Below are positions 28,452-35,879 of a stretch of 64,000 nt of DNA, in pieces. The notes beneath the pieces were generated by a model. That model worked only from the letters and a program-made list of their open reading frames with translations, was not told the origin of the DNA and did not search any database. Source of the DNA: CAVTWH01 sp963794685. Its GTDB lineage: Bacteria; Actinomycetota; Actinomycetes; Mycobacteriales; Micromonosporaceae. The stretch lies in assembly GCA_963794685.1 (NCBI GenBank), contig CAWCFK010000007.1, positions 1-64,000 on the forward strand, in the 5' to 3' direction. The stretch's first letter is position 1; every line of letters begins with the position of its first letter. The position numbers and the translations under genes are program-made.

Positions 28452-28640
28452 ATGCGCCCGGAATATAGCTCCCCGGCCGGTTGCCGGCTTCTTGATGTAG
28501 GCGCTGGACGTGGTGCGCTCACTGCACCAGCCCGTCGTGACAGCTGTCGACGCGGCGCCAGCGATGATCGAACGGCTCGCCAGGGAGTATCCCGCAGCAG
28601 CTACGCGGGTCATGAACGCTGAAGTCCTGAGCCTTCCTTC
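28452..28640 (+). pseudogene. Remnant of a SAM-dependent methyltransferase
   Basis: A short stretch encodes the start of a class I methyltransferase domain split over two frames: CRLLDVGAGRGALTAPA (motif I) in one, then VTAVDAAPAMIERLAREYP and TRVMNAEVLSLP (motifs II and neighbours) in another. About ten residues of the usual spacing between them are altered or lost near 28510-28530, and nothing of the C-terminal half remains before the opposing gene at 28673. It is best read as a truncated, non-functional gene fragment. Confidence 0.55.
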
Positions 28641-28672
28641 CTTGCTAGTCGCATGCAACCTCGTGGCGGAGG

Positions 28673-29383
28673 TCATGATCCGAGTAGATCGAGGTCACGA
28701 ACGCAGAAGCCGTGGTGCGCCCACTCCTCGTCCAGTACCACCTGAACGCACTCCAGCACCGACTTTCCGCTGGCATACGACGGCCAACCCGGGCCCGCCG
28801 GGACTGGCGCGGGCGCCGCGAGCTGGTCGGCCGTCACCGTCGACAGCCAACGCTCCAGCTCAGCGCCTTGCAGGTCTCGCGTGGCCAGCACCTCGTCGAG
28901 ACTGGGGGCTGCCGCTCGGTCCAAACCCTGCTCCTCCTGGTCAGGGACGAACTCGGACGCCAGCCCGATCGCGGTGAACGGCTCGGTCGATCCCAGACAG
29001 CAGCGGCGGAACCACGAGTCGTACACGAACACCAGATGGCGCTGGGTCTCTACCGCCGACCATTCGCCGCCGACGCGCTGCTGCTCCGAACCACTGGGCA
29101 TCGCTCGCAGTCGCCCGATCGTCTCCGCCCAGCCGGTCCGCAGCTGCCGGACAGCCTGCAGCAGGTCCGCCGGATCGGCTGAGCGCAGCAGCAGCCGCAC
29201 CGGATGCCGGCGGTCAAGCTCGGCTTGGACGTACGACGTCACCTCGACTCCGTTGACCACCAGATTGGTGACCAGCCCGTCAATCACAGCGTCCTGCATC
29301 ACCACCCCGATCAGACGAGCGCGGGTCAAGTCGCACTCGCGGAACTCGGCATCAGTCAGGTCCTGGTCCTTGAAGCTCGCCAT
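28673..29383 (-). CDS. DinB_2-superfamily protein with pentapeptide-like N-terminus
   Basis: A 236-residue protein. The first 60 residues hold a short pentapeptide-like run (FKDQDLTDAEFRECDLTRARLIGV) leading into NLVVNGVEVTSYVQAELDRRHP, an arrangement I know from actinobacterial DinB_2 proteins. The helical-bundle part has WSAVETQRHLVFVYDSWFRRC and a closing VLDEEWAHHGFCVRDLDLL with candidate metal histidines. ATG 29383 begins the recognisable domain; an open frame extends to 29602 but has no family features. The biochemical role is unknown; the superfamily suggests a metal-dependent, possibly thiol-linked enzyme. Confidence 0.8.
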   Translation of the reverse strand: MASFKDQDLTDAEFRECDLTRARLIGVVMQDAVIDGLVTNLVVNGVEVTSYVQAELDRRHPVRLLLRSADPADLLQAVRQLRTGWAETIGRLRAMPSGSEQQRVGGEWSAVETQRHLVFVYDSWFRRCCLGSTEPFTAIGLASEFVPDQEEQGLDRAAAPSLDEVLATRDLQGAELERWLSTVTADQLAAPAPVPAGPGWPSYASGKSVLECVQVVLDEEWAHHGFCVRDLDLLGS

Positions 29384-29631
29384 GCCGGGCAGTATCCACC
29401 GGCGCACCGACAACCGCGCAGTTTCGGCGGGCAGAGGGTGCTGTAGCCGGGCCTGGAGGCCGCCGGCGGAAACACGCCGGGCCGGCGACCTCGCACCATT
29501 CGAGACGAGGCCGAGTTCGGCCAGGTACTCGCGAGCAATCGTCGACGTCCGAATGCGCACGCGGGCGCGCCATAGCAGGCGTTCGCGGTCGCCAAGGAAC
29601 ACGTGCAGGTCCGGGGCCGTACCGTGATCAC

Positions 29632-30159
29632 ATGCGGACGCAGGTGATCGTGCTCAACGGCGGGTCGAGCGCAGGAAAGTCGGGAATTGTTCGGTGTCTG
29701 CAATCGATCCTGCCGGATCCGTGGCTTGCCACCGGGGTGGACCGGCTCATCGAGGCGATGCCCGCAACCATGCGCTCGCCGGAGAGCATCGACTTCGCAG
29801 CAGACGGCACCGTCATCGTCGGGCCGGAGTTCGACCGGCTGCAGGACGCCTGGATGGCTGGGGTCGCCGCGACTGCCGGGGCCGGCGCCCGGGTCATCAT
29901 CGATGACGTCTTCCTCGGCGGCGCTGGATCTCAGCAGCGGTGGCGGGCCGTGCTCGCCGGCCTGACGGTGGTGTGGGCCGGTGTCCGGTGCGATGCGGAG
30001 GTCGCCGCTGGCCGGGAGATCGCCCGTGGCGACCGGATCGCAGGGATGGCCGCCGCGCAGGCCGACCTGGTGCATCGAGGCGTGGTGTACGACGTGGAGG
30101 TCGATACCACCCACACCGAGTCGATCGTGTGTGCCGAAACGATCGCGGCGCGGCTGTGA
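29632..30159 (+). CDS. Chloramphenicol phosphotransferase-like kinase
   Basis: A 175-residue P-loop kinase of the CPT family. Walker A is LNGGSSAGKSG close to the N-terminus; ARVIIDDVFLGG follows mid-chain. The C-terminal GVRCDAEVAAGREIARGDRIAGM and DLVHRGVVYDVEVDTT are strongly typical of this group. The Streptomyces venezuelae enzyme phosphorylates chloramphenicol; many relatives are annotated only by similarity, so resistance is not assured. It has its own strong hairpin just after the stop and appears monocistronic. Confidence 0.85.
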   Translation: MRTQVIVLNGGSSAGKSGIVRCLQSILPDPWLATGVDRLIEAMPATMRSPESIDFAADGTVIVGPEFDRLQDAWMAGVAATAGAGARVIIDDVFLGGAGSQQRWRAVLAGLTVVWAGVRCDAEVAAGREIARGDRIAGMAAAQADLVHRGVVYDVEVDTTHTESIVCAETIAARL

Positions 30160-30187
30160 CGGCTGGACGTGCCGTGCACGGCAGCCG
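30160..30187 (+). terminator. Hairpin terminator of the phosphotransferase gene
   Basis: It begins right after the stop codon. A 14-base perfect palindrome TGCCGTGCACGGCA (30170-30183) is nested in outer arms CGGCT and AGCCG. The rest of the gap to 30413 shows no gene; AAAGGAG before GTG 30414 is the next ribosome-binding site. Confidence 0.5.
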
Positions 30188-30413
30188 TCGTCGGTGCGCT
30201 GGATGATCGCAGAGACGTCCACGACAGTCGAAGCGCCGGTCGCTGAGGGGTGCGTGGCGTCTGCGCTGCCGGCCGGATAAGGGGCCTGACGCTGCGCGGG
30301 CGACGGAGGCTGACTGGTCGGTCCGATCTTCCGCGCACGGGAGCGGGCGGAGCGGGTCGCGGTAGGCTCCCCGGTGGCGCGCGGGGGAGCGCCACGGACA
30401 AAGGAGTCGACAC

Positions 30414-31235
30414 GTGAGTACTGGGCCGATTTCCCAGCAACGCCAACCGTTGCCACAGACCGCCCTTGACCGATTGGGCAGGTCGCGACAGCCGGGACGG
30501 CCGTTTTTCACGTCCGATCTGTCGGTCAACGAGTTCGTTCTCACCACCCAGACCGGGTTCGAGCCGCTGGGGCTGGTGATGGGCACCTGCATTTACCACG
30601 TCGGCATCCAGTCTTCCCAATGGAAGGTCAGCCAGGAGCTGGCCGTATTGACGCAGGCCATGTACGCCTGTCGGGAGCTGGCCATGGCCCGGATGGAGGC
30701 CGAAGCCGACGCGCTCGGCGCCGACGGTGTGATCGGCGTGCGGATCCGGTCGCTGAACTACGCGTTCGCCGCCGATGTGCTCGAATTCGTGGCGGTCGGG
30801 ACCGCGGTCAAGGCACCGCCCGGCGAGTCCTACCGCACCCCGCAGGGTCGACCCTTCACTTCACACCTGTCCGGCCAGGATTTCTGGGCGCTGCGCCGGC
30901 ACGGTTGGATGCCGCGGGCCATGGTGCTGGGCACGTGTGTCTACCACATCGCCCACATGTCGTTCCGCCAGATGCTGTCCAACCTGGGGCAGAACGTGGA
31001 GTTGGTGAACTTCTCCCAGGCCGCCTACGACGCCCGCGAGCTGGCCATGGGCCGGATGCAGTACGAGGGTCAACAGGTCGGGGCAGACGGGATCGTCGGG
31101 GTCACGGTCGAGGAGTCGGCCTGGCAGTGGGGTCAGCACGCGATCGAGTTCTTCGCGATGGGTACCGCGGTCAGCCGCAGCCACCCCGACCGTGCGCCGG
31201 AAGATCCGACGATGGTCATGCCGATGACCGGCTGA
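30414..31235 (+). CDS. Protein with two tandem YbjQ-like (UPF0145/heavy-metal-binding) domains
   Basis: A 273-residue cytosolic protein made of two similar halves, residues 30-135 and 145-258. Each half has GRPFFTSDLS or GRPFTSHLSG, then GLVMGTCIYHV or AMVLGTCVYHI, then ARELAM.RM...A..LGADGVIGV or VGADGIVGV, and ends with a EFVAVGTAV or EFFAMGTAV strand. The GADGVIGV-type core and final AVGTAV strand are the hallmark of YbjQ pentameric proteins. The function of the family is not settled. GTG 30414 has AAAGGAG upstream. A small unknown gene converges on it from downstream. Confidence 0.8.
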   Translation: MSTGPISQQRQPLPQTALDRLGRSRQPGRPFFTSDLSVNEFVLTTQTGFEPLGLVMGTCIYHVGIQSSQWKVSQELAVLTQAMYACRELAMARMEAEADALGADGVIGVRIRSLNYAFAADVLEFVAVGTAVKAPPGESYRTPQGRPFTSHLSGQDFWALRRHGWMPRAMVLGTCVYHIAHMSFRQMLSNLGQNVELVNFSQAAYDARELAMGRMQYEGQQVGADGIVGVTVEESAWQWGQHAIEFFAMGTAVSRSHPDRAPEDPTMVMPMTG

Positions 31236-31276
31236 GGCGCAGACCGAGCCAAGGGCCGAAGCAGAGCCGAGCAGGC

Positions 31277-31690
31277 TCACGGCTCGGTCAGCCGCTGCAA
31301 CGCGGCCAGGGCCCCACCGCGGGCCTGGGCGACGCCGACCAGATCGCGGGCCAGCTCGGCGCACCACTCGTCCGCGTCGACCTGTTTCGAGGAGAGCACC
31401 ACGCCGCCGGACTGGTGGCCGATGCGGGTCACCGGGGGGGCTCCCACATCTGTCCGTTCCAGGTCGTACAGGTGGGGTCCAAGGCTGATCCGCACGGCCA
31501 GCACGGCCGGCGACCGGCGGTTCAGCCGGGCCCGCAGCGCCTTCTCGCGTCGGACCTCGACCAGGTCGGCCGGTAGCGCGGCCGAGAGCACGTTGAGCAG
31601 CATCGCCCCGTAGAGCGACAGGTCGTCGGTATGCCGCCGCAGCTGCGCGGCGAGCAATTCGAGGTCGAGGTGGGACTGCGGCTCGCTCAT
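31277..31690 (-). CDS. Hypothetical protein next to the YbjQ-like gene
   Basis: A 137-residue protein I cannot place. It is predicted helical at both ends (LDLELLAAQLRRHTDDLSLYG and DEWCAELARDLVGVAQ) with a strand-rich middle (VLAVRISLGPHLYDLERTDVG). There is no signal peptide. ATG 31690 is used. It converges on the YbjQ-like gene with 41 bases between stops; I have the impression that such pairs recur in actinobacteria, but this is memory and not shown here. Confidence 0.6.
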   Translation of the reverse strand: MSEPQSHLDLELLAAQLRRHTDDLSLYGAMLLNVLSAALPADLVEVRREKALRARLNRRSPAVLAVRISLGPHLYDLERTDVGAPPVTRIGHQSGGVVLSSKQVDADEWCAELARDLVGVAQARGGALAALQRLTEP

Positions 31691-31747
31691 CGCTACCACT
31701 CTAGGCGTGTCCGCCACGATGCCTGGACACGCGTTTCGGGGCGGTGG

Positions 31748-32335
31748 TTACGGCGTTGGCGAGGGCCTGGTCGGGCGGCTGCTGGTGTTGTATGAGTTCT
31801 TGGCGGCGACTACGGCCGCTTGGATGTGCTCGGGGTCGACGCCGTGGACGTTGAGCGGCGGGTGCAGACGCCGGACAAGTTCGGTCTCGATGGTTGCCGG
31901 CTCCGGGTCCTGCGCCCAGGTCAGGTGCAGATGCGCGTACATCCATGCGGTCAGCCGTGTCTCATCCTCAGCGACAAGGACAACCCGATCGGTCCAGGTC
32001 GTCCGGTAGCCCTCGGACACAAGAAGCCCAGCCAATGTACGGCGCAGAGTCGAGCTGCCCGAACGCCTCAGGTGGTTGCGCAGAATCCGGCCCCGCAGGC
32101 TGGTGGCCCGTCCCAGGTACAGCAGCCGTAGCGACGCAACGCTCGCATTCGGCGGCCCGATGAGGTCGGGAAAGATCGAAGGATCAGCCCACCAGGCGTA
32201 GACACCGCTGCCCCGACTGAGTCCCTTGACGGCGACATCGAGTCCGACCGGCACGCCCGACAGCAGCCGCAGGGCCTCCTCGACCCGGGCTCGGTCGGCT
32301 GGGACATGGTCGAGTCGCATTCCGGGAGTCGTCAT
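31748..32335 (-). CDS. GIY-YIG nuclease-family protein
   Basis: A 195-residue protein with a GIY-YIG-like domain in the middle. GSGVYAWW corresponds to the GIY strand and RLLYLGRATSLRGRILRNHL to the YIG strand and the following arginine helix; LHPPLNVHG near the C-terminus is where these proteins often carry a closing Asn. This is the stand-alone actinobacterial type, not UvrC. Nuclease activity is plausible but unproven. It is a single gene; 337 bases upstream (32336-32672) hold no gene I can support. Confidence 0.75.
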   Translation of the reverse strand: MTTPGMRLDHVPADRARVEEALRLLSGVPVGLDVAVKGLSRGSGVYAWWADPSIFPDLIGPPNASVASLRLLYLGRATSLRGRILRNHLRRSGSSTLRRTLAGLLVSEGYRTTWTDRVVLVAEDETRLTAWMYAHLHLTWAQDPEPATIETELVRRLHPPLNVHGVDPEHIQAAVVAAKNSYNTSSRPTRPSPTP

Positions 32336-32672
32336 CGAGACGATGCCAGGCCTCCCAGGGCCGAAGGTGGCCGGCCCGCAGGGACACCGGATGCTCTATC
32401 CAAGATCCGGCCGCACCGTGATCGGCGGCCACGGATACTGACCGGTCGATCAGCAGGCCGCGCAGTATCGGCGGCAGCTGCACGTGGTTGATCATGGCGC
32501 TGGCAGGACGGGCGCACGGGCGTTTCGCCGACGAGTTAGCCCTCGTAGGTGATTTCCGCCAGGGTCGGATCGCGGTAGGCGGTGGCCACGCCGATTCAGG
32601 GCTCCCGGAAATGTCGGTGGTCAGGAGCAGGATGAACTGGACACGGCTGGATGAGGCTGCGGATGGTGACAG

Positions 32673-33530
32673 ATGCGCTACGGCGTGGACGTGTGCACCC
32701 TGGGCGAGTACGCCGAGCCTGACCGGGTGGTTGAGCTTGCGCGGGCGGCCGAGGCTGCGGGGTGGGAGGCGGTGTTCGTATGGGATCACCTGGCTTTCGC
32801 CTGGGGTACGCCATCGGCGGATCCGTGGGTGGTGCTGGCCGCGGTTGCCCAGGCCACGACTCGGGTACGGCTGGGCACCGCGGTCACGCCGCTGCCTCGT
32901 CGGCGTCCGGTCGTACTGGCCAACACGGTCGCCACCCTGGATCGCCTCAGCGGCGGCCGGGTGACCCTCGGCGCCGGTCTGGGTGGTGTGCCGGTCGAGT
33001 TCACTGCCTTCGGCGAGTCCGCTGATCTTCCGAGGCGCTCCGAACAACTCGATGAGGCCCTCGACGTGCTCGCCGCGCTGTGGTCGGGTCGGCCGGTCAC
33101 ACACGAGGGCAGCCACTATCGGATCGATGCGGTGACACTGGCGCCGCTGCCCGTGCAGAGCCCGCGGGTGCCGATCTGGATCGGCGGGGGAAGCCGTGCC
33201 GCCCGGCGTAGGGCTGCCCGGTGGGATGGGTGGATCATCGGCGGTGATGACGAGCACGGTGAAATGGTCATGCGGCCGGCGGAGATCCTTGCCGGTATCG
33301 CCGACATCCGGCAGCATCGGGGTGGCAGCGACCCTTTCGACGTCGCCATGACCGGGGTGTCCGCTGGGCCGCATGACCCTGTCTTCGGCCGCTATGCCGA
33401 AGCCGGAGTCACCTGGTGGCTGGAGCACATCCATGGACAACGTGACTCCTTCCCGAAGCTCTTGGCCCGCGTCGAAGCCGGGCCCCCGAACCGAGATGCT
33501 GACAGCACAACCACCCATGTCCACGAATAG
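32673..33530 (+). CDS. LLM-class F420-dependent oxidoreductase
   Basis: A 285-residue luciferase-like TIM-barrel oxidoreductase. It has VVELARAAEAAGWEAVFVWDHL, RLGTAVTPLPRRRPVVLA, LSGGRVTLGAGLGG and PVQSPRVPIWIGGGSRAARRRAARWDGW, all family features in the correct order. The style resembles F420-dependent members more than FMN monooxygenases. The C-terminal helix is short. It stands alone, so the substrate is not inferable. Its ribosome-binding site is weak. Confidence 0.82.
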   Translation: MRYGVDVCTLGEYAEPDRVVELARAAEAAGWEAVFVWDHLAFAWGTPSADPWVVLAAVAQATTRVRLGTAVTPLPRRRPVVLANTVATLDRLSGGRVTLGAGLGGVPVEFTAFGESADLPRRSEQLDEALDVLAALWSGRPVTHEGSHYRIDAVTLAPLPVQSPRVPIWIGGGSRAARRRAARWDGWIIGGDDEHGEMVMRPAEILAGIADIRQHRGGSDPFDVAMTGVSAGPHDPVFGRYAEAGVTWWLEHIHGQRDSFPKLLARVEAGPPNRDADSTTTHVHE

Positions 33531-33664
33531 GCCGACGCAATCACATCGGCAGAAACGGTCGTCTCAACTCCCCGTTGTCCGGTTCAGTAAGTGACGATCG
33601 ACCAGCGGCCAAATGAGTACGCCGTTGGAAGAGTTGACGGATGTACACGTCAGACAGTGGGTAA

Positions 33665-34147
33665 TCAAACAGCCGGAGGACGTGCCAGCGCATCCGAAGC
33701 AAGCCAATCGCACAAGCGTGCGGGGCGCGGGAGCCTGGTCGGATCGGCCCACCGCTGCGTGGTGCTGGACCTGGTCGGTGCGCCGGCCTGACTAGCCACC
33801 CGCAGCGCCCACCAGATCAACGGAGCCTGGATGGGCAGCCGGGCGTATGCCGCGACCCGGTACGCCGGAGGGCGGCGGCGCCAGTCCCGGGCCATTTTCA
33901 CATTCGCCGGGAAGACGGCCGCGAAGAGGCCGGCGGCGGCCAGTCCGCCCCCGCGACGGGTCTGCGGGTGCGCAACGGCTGCGGCCACCACGAGTTCGGC
34001 CACGCCGCTCAGGTACGTCCACATCCTGGGCCCGCCGGGCAGACTCCGCGGGATGATGGGGTCGTAAACCCGTGGCGCCGCGAAGTGGGAGCCGCCGGCG
34101 GCGGCGAGCAGCAAGGCGAGGCCGCGGGCACTCCAGGAATCAGACAC
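33665..34147 (-). CDS. DoxX-like membrane protein
   Basis: A 160-residue protein with four likely membrane helices: ARGLALLLAAAGGSHFAA, YLSGVAELVVAAAVA, GGGLAAAGLFAAVFPANVKMA and APLIWWALRVASQ. The HFAAPRVYDPIIP loop and ELVVAAAV helix fit the small DoxX/DUF4870-like group. GTG 34147 is the likely start. The C-terminal 40 residues after the last helix look unlike the family and may be read-through tail. A 24-base perfect palindrome lies 18 bases upstream of the start. Confidence 0.65.
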   Translation of the reverse strand: MSDSWSARGLALLLAAAGGSHFAAPRVYDPIIPRSLPGGPRMWTYLSGVAELVVAAAVAHPQTRRGGGLAAAGLFAAVFPANVKMARDWRRRPPAYRVAAYARLPIQAPLIWWALRVASQAGAPTRSSTTQRWADPTRLPRPARLCDWLASDALARPPAV

Positions 34148-34165
34148 GCGTCCAGGATGCCACCG

Positions 34166-34189
34166 TCCGACGCCGGTACCGGCGTCGGA
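34166..34189. repeat. 24-base perfect palindrome upstream of the DoxX-like gene
   Basis: Twelve bases, TCCGACGCCGGT, are followed directly by their exact reverse complement. It lies between the DoxX-like start at 34147 and the upstream SDR remnant and HxlR gene. It could be an operator for the DoxX-like gene or a terminator for transcripts from the HxlR side. Confidence 0.6.
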
Positions 34190-34267
34190 GTCAGCGACCT
34201 GCGATCCGGACGGTGCACAGCCAACGGCAGATCTGTGCCATGTTCTGCGATGGCCGCGGTCTCGTGC

Positions 34268-34401
34268 GGCGATCGCCCCTGGAAGCCGGTGAACAAGGTC
34301 ACTGACCCGACGCTGCCGGAGATGTTGACGATGCGGGGCGACACCGACAGCGAGCGTGCCCGGCTCTCGGTGGGCCGAGCGATCAGACGGGCCTGCCTCA
34401 T
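34268..34401 (-). pseudogene. Possible remnant of a short-chain dehydrogenase gene
   Basis: Downstream of and parallel to the HxlR gene, about 45 codons include RIVNISGSVGSVTLF, which looks like the strand-5 region of SDR enzymes (GRIVNVSS...). Nothing of the Rossmann start or the Tyr-Lys pair remains. HxlR regulators often sit beside SDR genes, which makes a decayed partner plausible. It is weak evidence based on one motif. Confidence 0.25.
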
Positions 34402-34410
34402 GGTGGCGGT

Positions 34411-34821
34411 TTACCGGGCCACCTTGGCGTCGTACTCGTGCCTGGCCTGCTCGACCGTTTCCAGGTAAGTGCCGGCCCAATTGGCGAGGTGTGCGAAGAG
34501 CGGTGCGAGGCTGCGACCGAGGTCGGTGATCTCGTATTCGACGCGGGGCGGGACCTCGGGGTGGTAGGTGCGCACGATCAGGCCGTCACGTTCGAGTTGA
34601 CGCAGCCGTTGGGTCAGCACCTTCGGGGTGATCGTGGTGATCCGGCGCTCCAGCTCAACGAACCGCTGCCGGCCGTGTTCGTTGAGGGTCCACAGGATCG
34701 GCGTGGTCCACCGGCTGAACACGATGTCCACGACCGGACCGATCGGGCAGGCGTCCTCGGGGTCGGTCGGCGTGCGCGCGGTCCAGGTCGACTTGCCCGC
34801 CATGGACGTCGCTCCCGCCAT
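34411..34821 (-). CDS. HxlR-family transcriptional regulator
   Basis: A winged-helix regulator of about 136 residues. The family core is present: CPIGPVVDIVFSRWTTPILWTL with the conserved N-terminal cysteine, RFVELERRITTITPKVLTQRLRQLERDGLI as recognition region, and VEYEITDLGRSLAPLF as wing. Start codons at 34836 (GTG), 34821 and 34803 are all possible. HxlR proteins often sense electrophiles or quinones through that cysteine. The gene is divergent from an NmrA-like oxidoreductase gene, with a 12-base palindrome in between, so it most likely represses that gene and itself. Confidence 0.88.
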   Translation of the reverse strand: MAGATSMAGKSTWTARTPTDPEDACPIGPVVDIVFSRWTTPILWTLNEHGRQRFVELERRITTITPKVLTQRLRQLERDGLIVRTYHPEVPPRVEYEITDLGRSLAPLFAHLANWAGTYLETVEQARHEYDAKVAR

Positions 34822-34850
34822 CGACTTCCCTTTCACATAGTCACTTTCCT

Positions 34851-34862
34851 GTAGGTACCTAC
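34851..34862. promoter_or_regulatory. Palindrome GTAGGTACCTAC, likely HxlR operator
   Basis: A perfect 12-base palindrome lies 29 bases upstream of the preferred HxlR start and 76 bases upstream of the divergent NmrA-like gene. A following TATACC could be part of a -10 box on the plus strand. HxlR dimers bind short palindromes of this kind. Confidence 0.5.
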
Positions 34863-34938
34863 TATACCGATGGTGTTAGCGTCGCGCCGTCCCCGACCGA
34901 CAAGCCGTGGACTCGTCAATCCGGCAAGGGAGAAATTG

Positions 34939-35784
34939 ATGATCGTAGTTACCGGTGCGACCGGAAACGTCGGCCAACCACTAGTCCAGGCACTCGCGGC
35001 ATCCGGCGAGAAGGTAACGGCAGTGTCACGCCGGATCACGGAAAGCGCCGCACCCAGGGATGTACGAATCGTGACGGCGGATCTGACCCTCCCGGAGGAC
35101 CTTCGGCCCGCCTTCGAGGGCGCCGACGCGCTGTTCCTGCACGACGGCGGCAACAACGCCGAGTCGTTGCGGCCACGGAACATCCTCGACGTGGCGAAGT
35201 CCGCAGGAGTGAGAAGGGTGGTGTTGCTGTCCTCGCAAGGCGTCCGTACCCGGCCGGAGTCCCATTCCCACGGCGTGCTGATGCGGTCTCTCGAAGACGC
35301 CGTGCAGCAGTCGGGTCTGGAATGGACGATCCTGCGGCCAGGTGGCTTCAACTCCAACGCTTACGCCTGGGCGGATGCGATCCGTACCCGTCGGACGGTC
35401 ATCGCGCCGTTCGGTGACGTCAGCATGCCGACGGTCGATCCCGCCGACATCGCCGACGTGGTGGCCGCGACCTTGCGGGAGGACGGTCACCTCGGGCAGA
35501 TCTACGAGCTGACCGGGCCGGCGCTCACCACGCCGCGACAGCGCGCCAGCGCGATCGGCGACGCACTCGGCGAGCCCGTCCAGTTCATCGAACAGACCCG
35601 CGATGAGGCCCACGCACAAATGCTGAAGTTCATGCCTGAATGGGCGGTGGAAACCACGCTAGCCGTCCTCGGTGAGCCGACCCCCGCCGAGCAGCAGATC
35701 AGCCCCGCAGTTGAGCAGGTGCTCGGCCGCGCGCCACGCGCCTTTGCCGACTGGGTCCAGGACCACATCTCCGCCTTCCGGTAG
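34939..35784 (+). CDS. NAD(P)-binding NmrA-like oxidoreductase
   Basis: A 281-residue atypical short-chain dehydrogenase of the NmrA/QOR2-like group. The Rossmann start IVVTGATGNVGQPLVQAL is at the N-terminus, followed by VTAVSRR, LFLHDGG and VVLLSSQG strands and TILRPGGFNSNAY. Such proteins bind NADP(H); some reduce quinones, others act as redox sensors. ATG 34939 follows AAGGGAG by 6 bases. Divergent from an HxlR regulator, it fits a stress-induced reductase under HxlR control. Confidence 0.88.
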   Translation: MIVVTGATGNVGQPLVQALAASGEKVTAVSRRITESAAPRDVRIVTADLTLPEDLRPAFEGADALFLHDGGNNAESLRPRNILDVAKSAGVRRVVLLSSQGVRTRPESHSHGVLMRSLEDAVQQSGLEWTILRPGGFNSNAYAWADAIRTRRTVIAPFGDVSMPTVDPADIADVVAATLREDGHLGQIYELTGPALTTPRQRASAIGDALGEPVQFIEQTRDEAHAQMLKFMPEWAVETTLAVLGEPTPAEQQISPAVEQVLGRAPRAFADWVQDHISAFR

Positions 35785-35879
35785 GACAGGCCGGCACGGC
35801 GGTGGATCGGCCCTGACTCCGGGGCCGATCCACCGCCGTCAAACGAACAGGTCAAATTTCGCGGCTCTGGCGCGCAGCG

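Noticed and set aside
32184..33524. 446-codon open frame on the minus strand
   Set aside because: It lies antisense to a clear LLM oxidoreductase and the GIY-YIG promoter; high GC keeps such frames open by chance.
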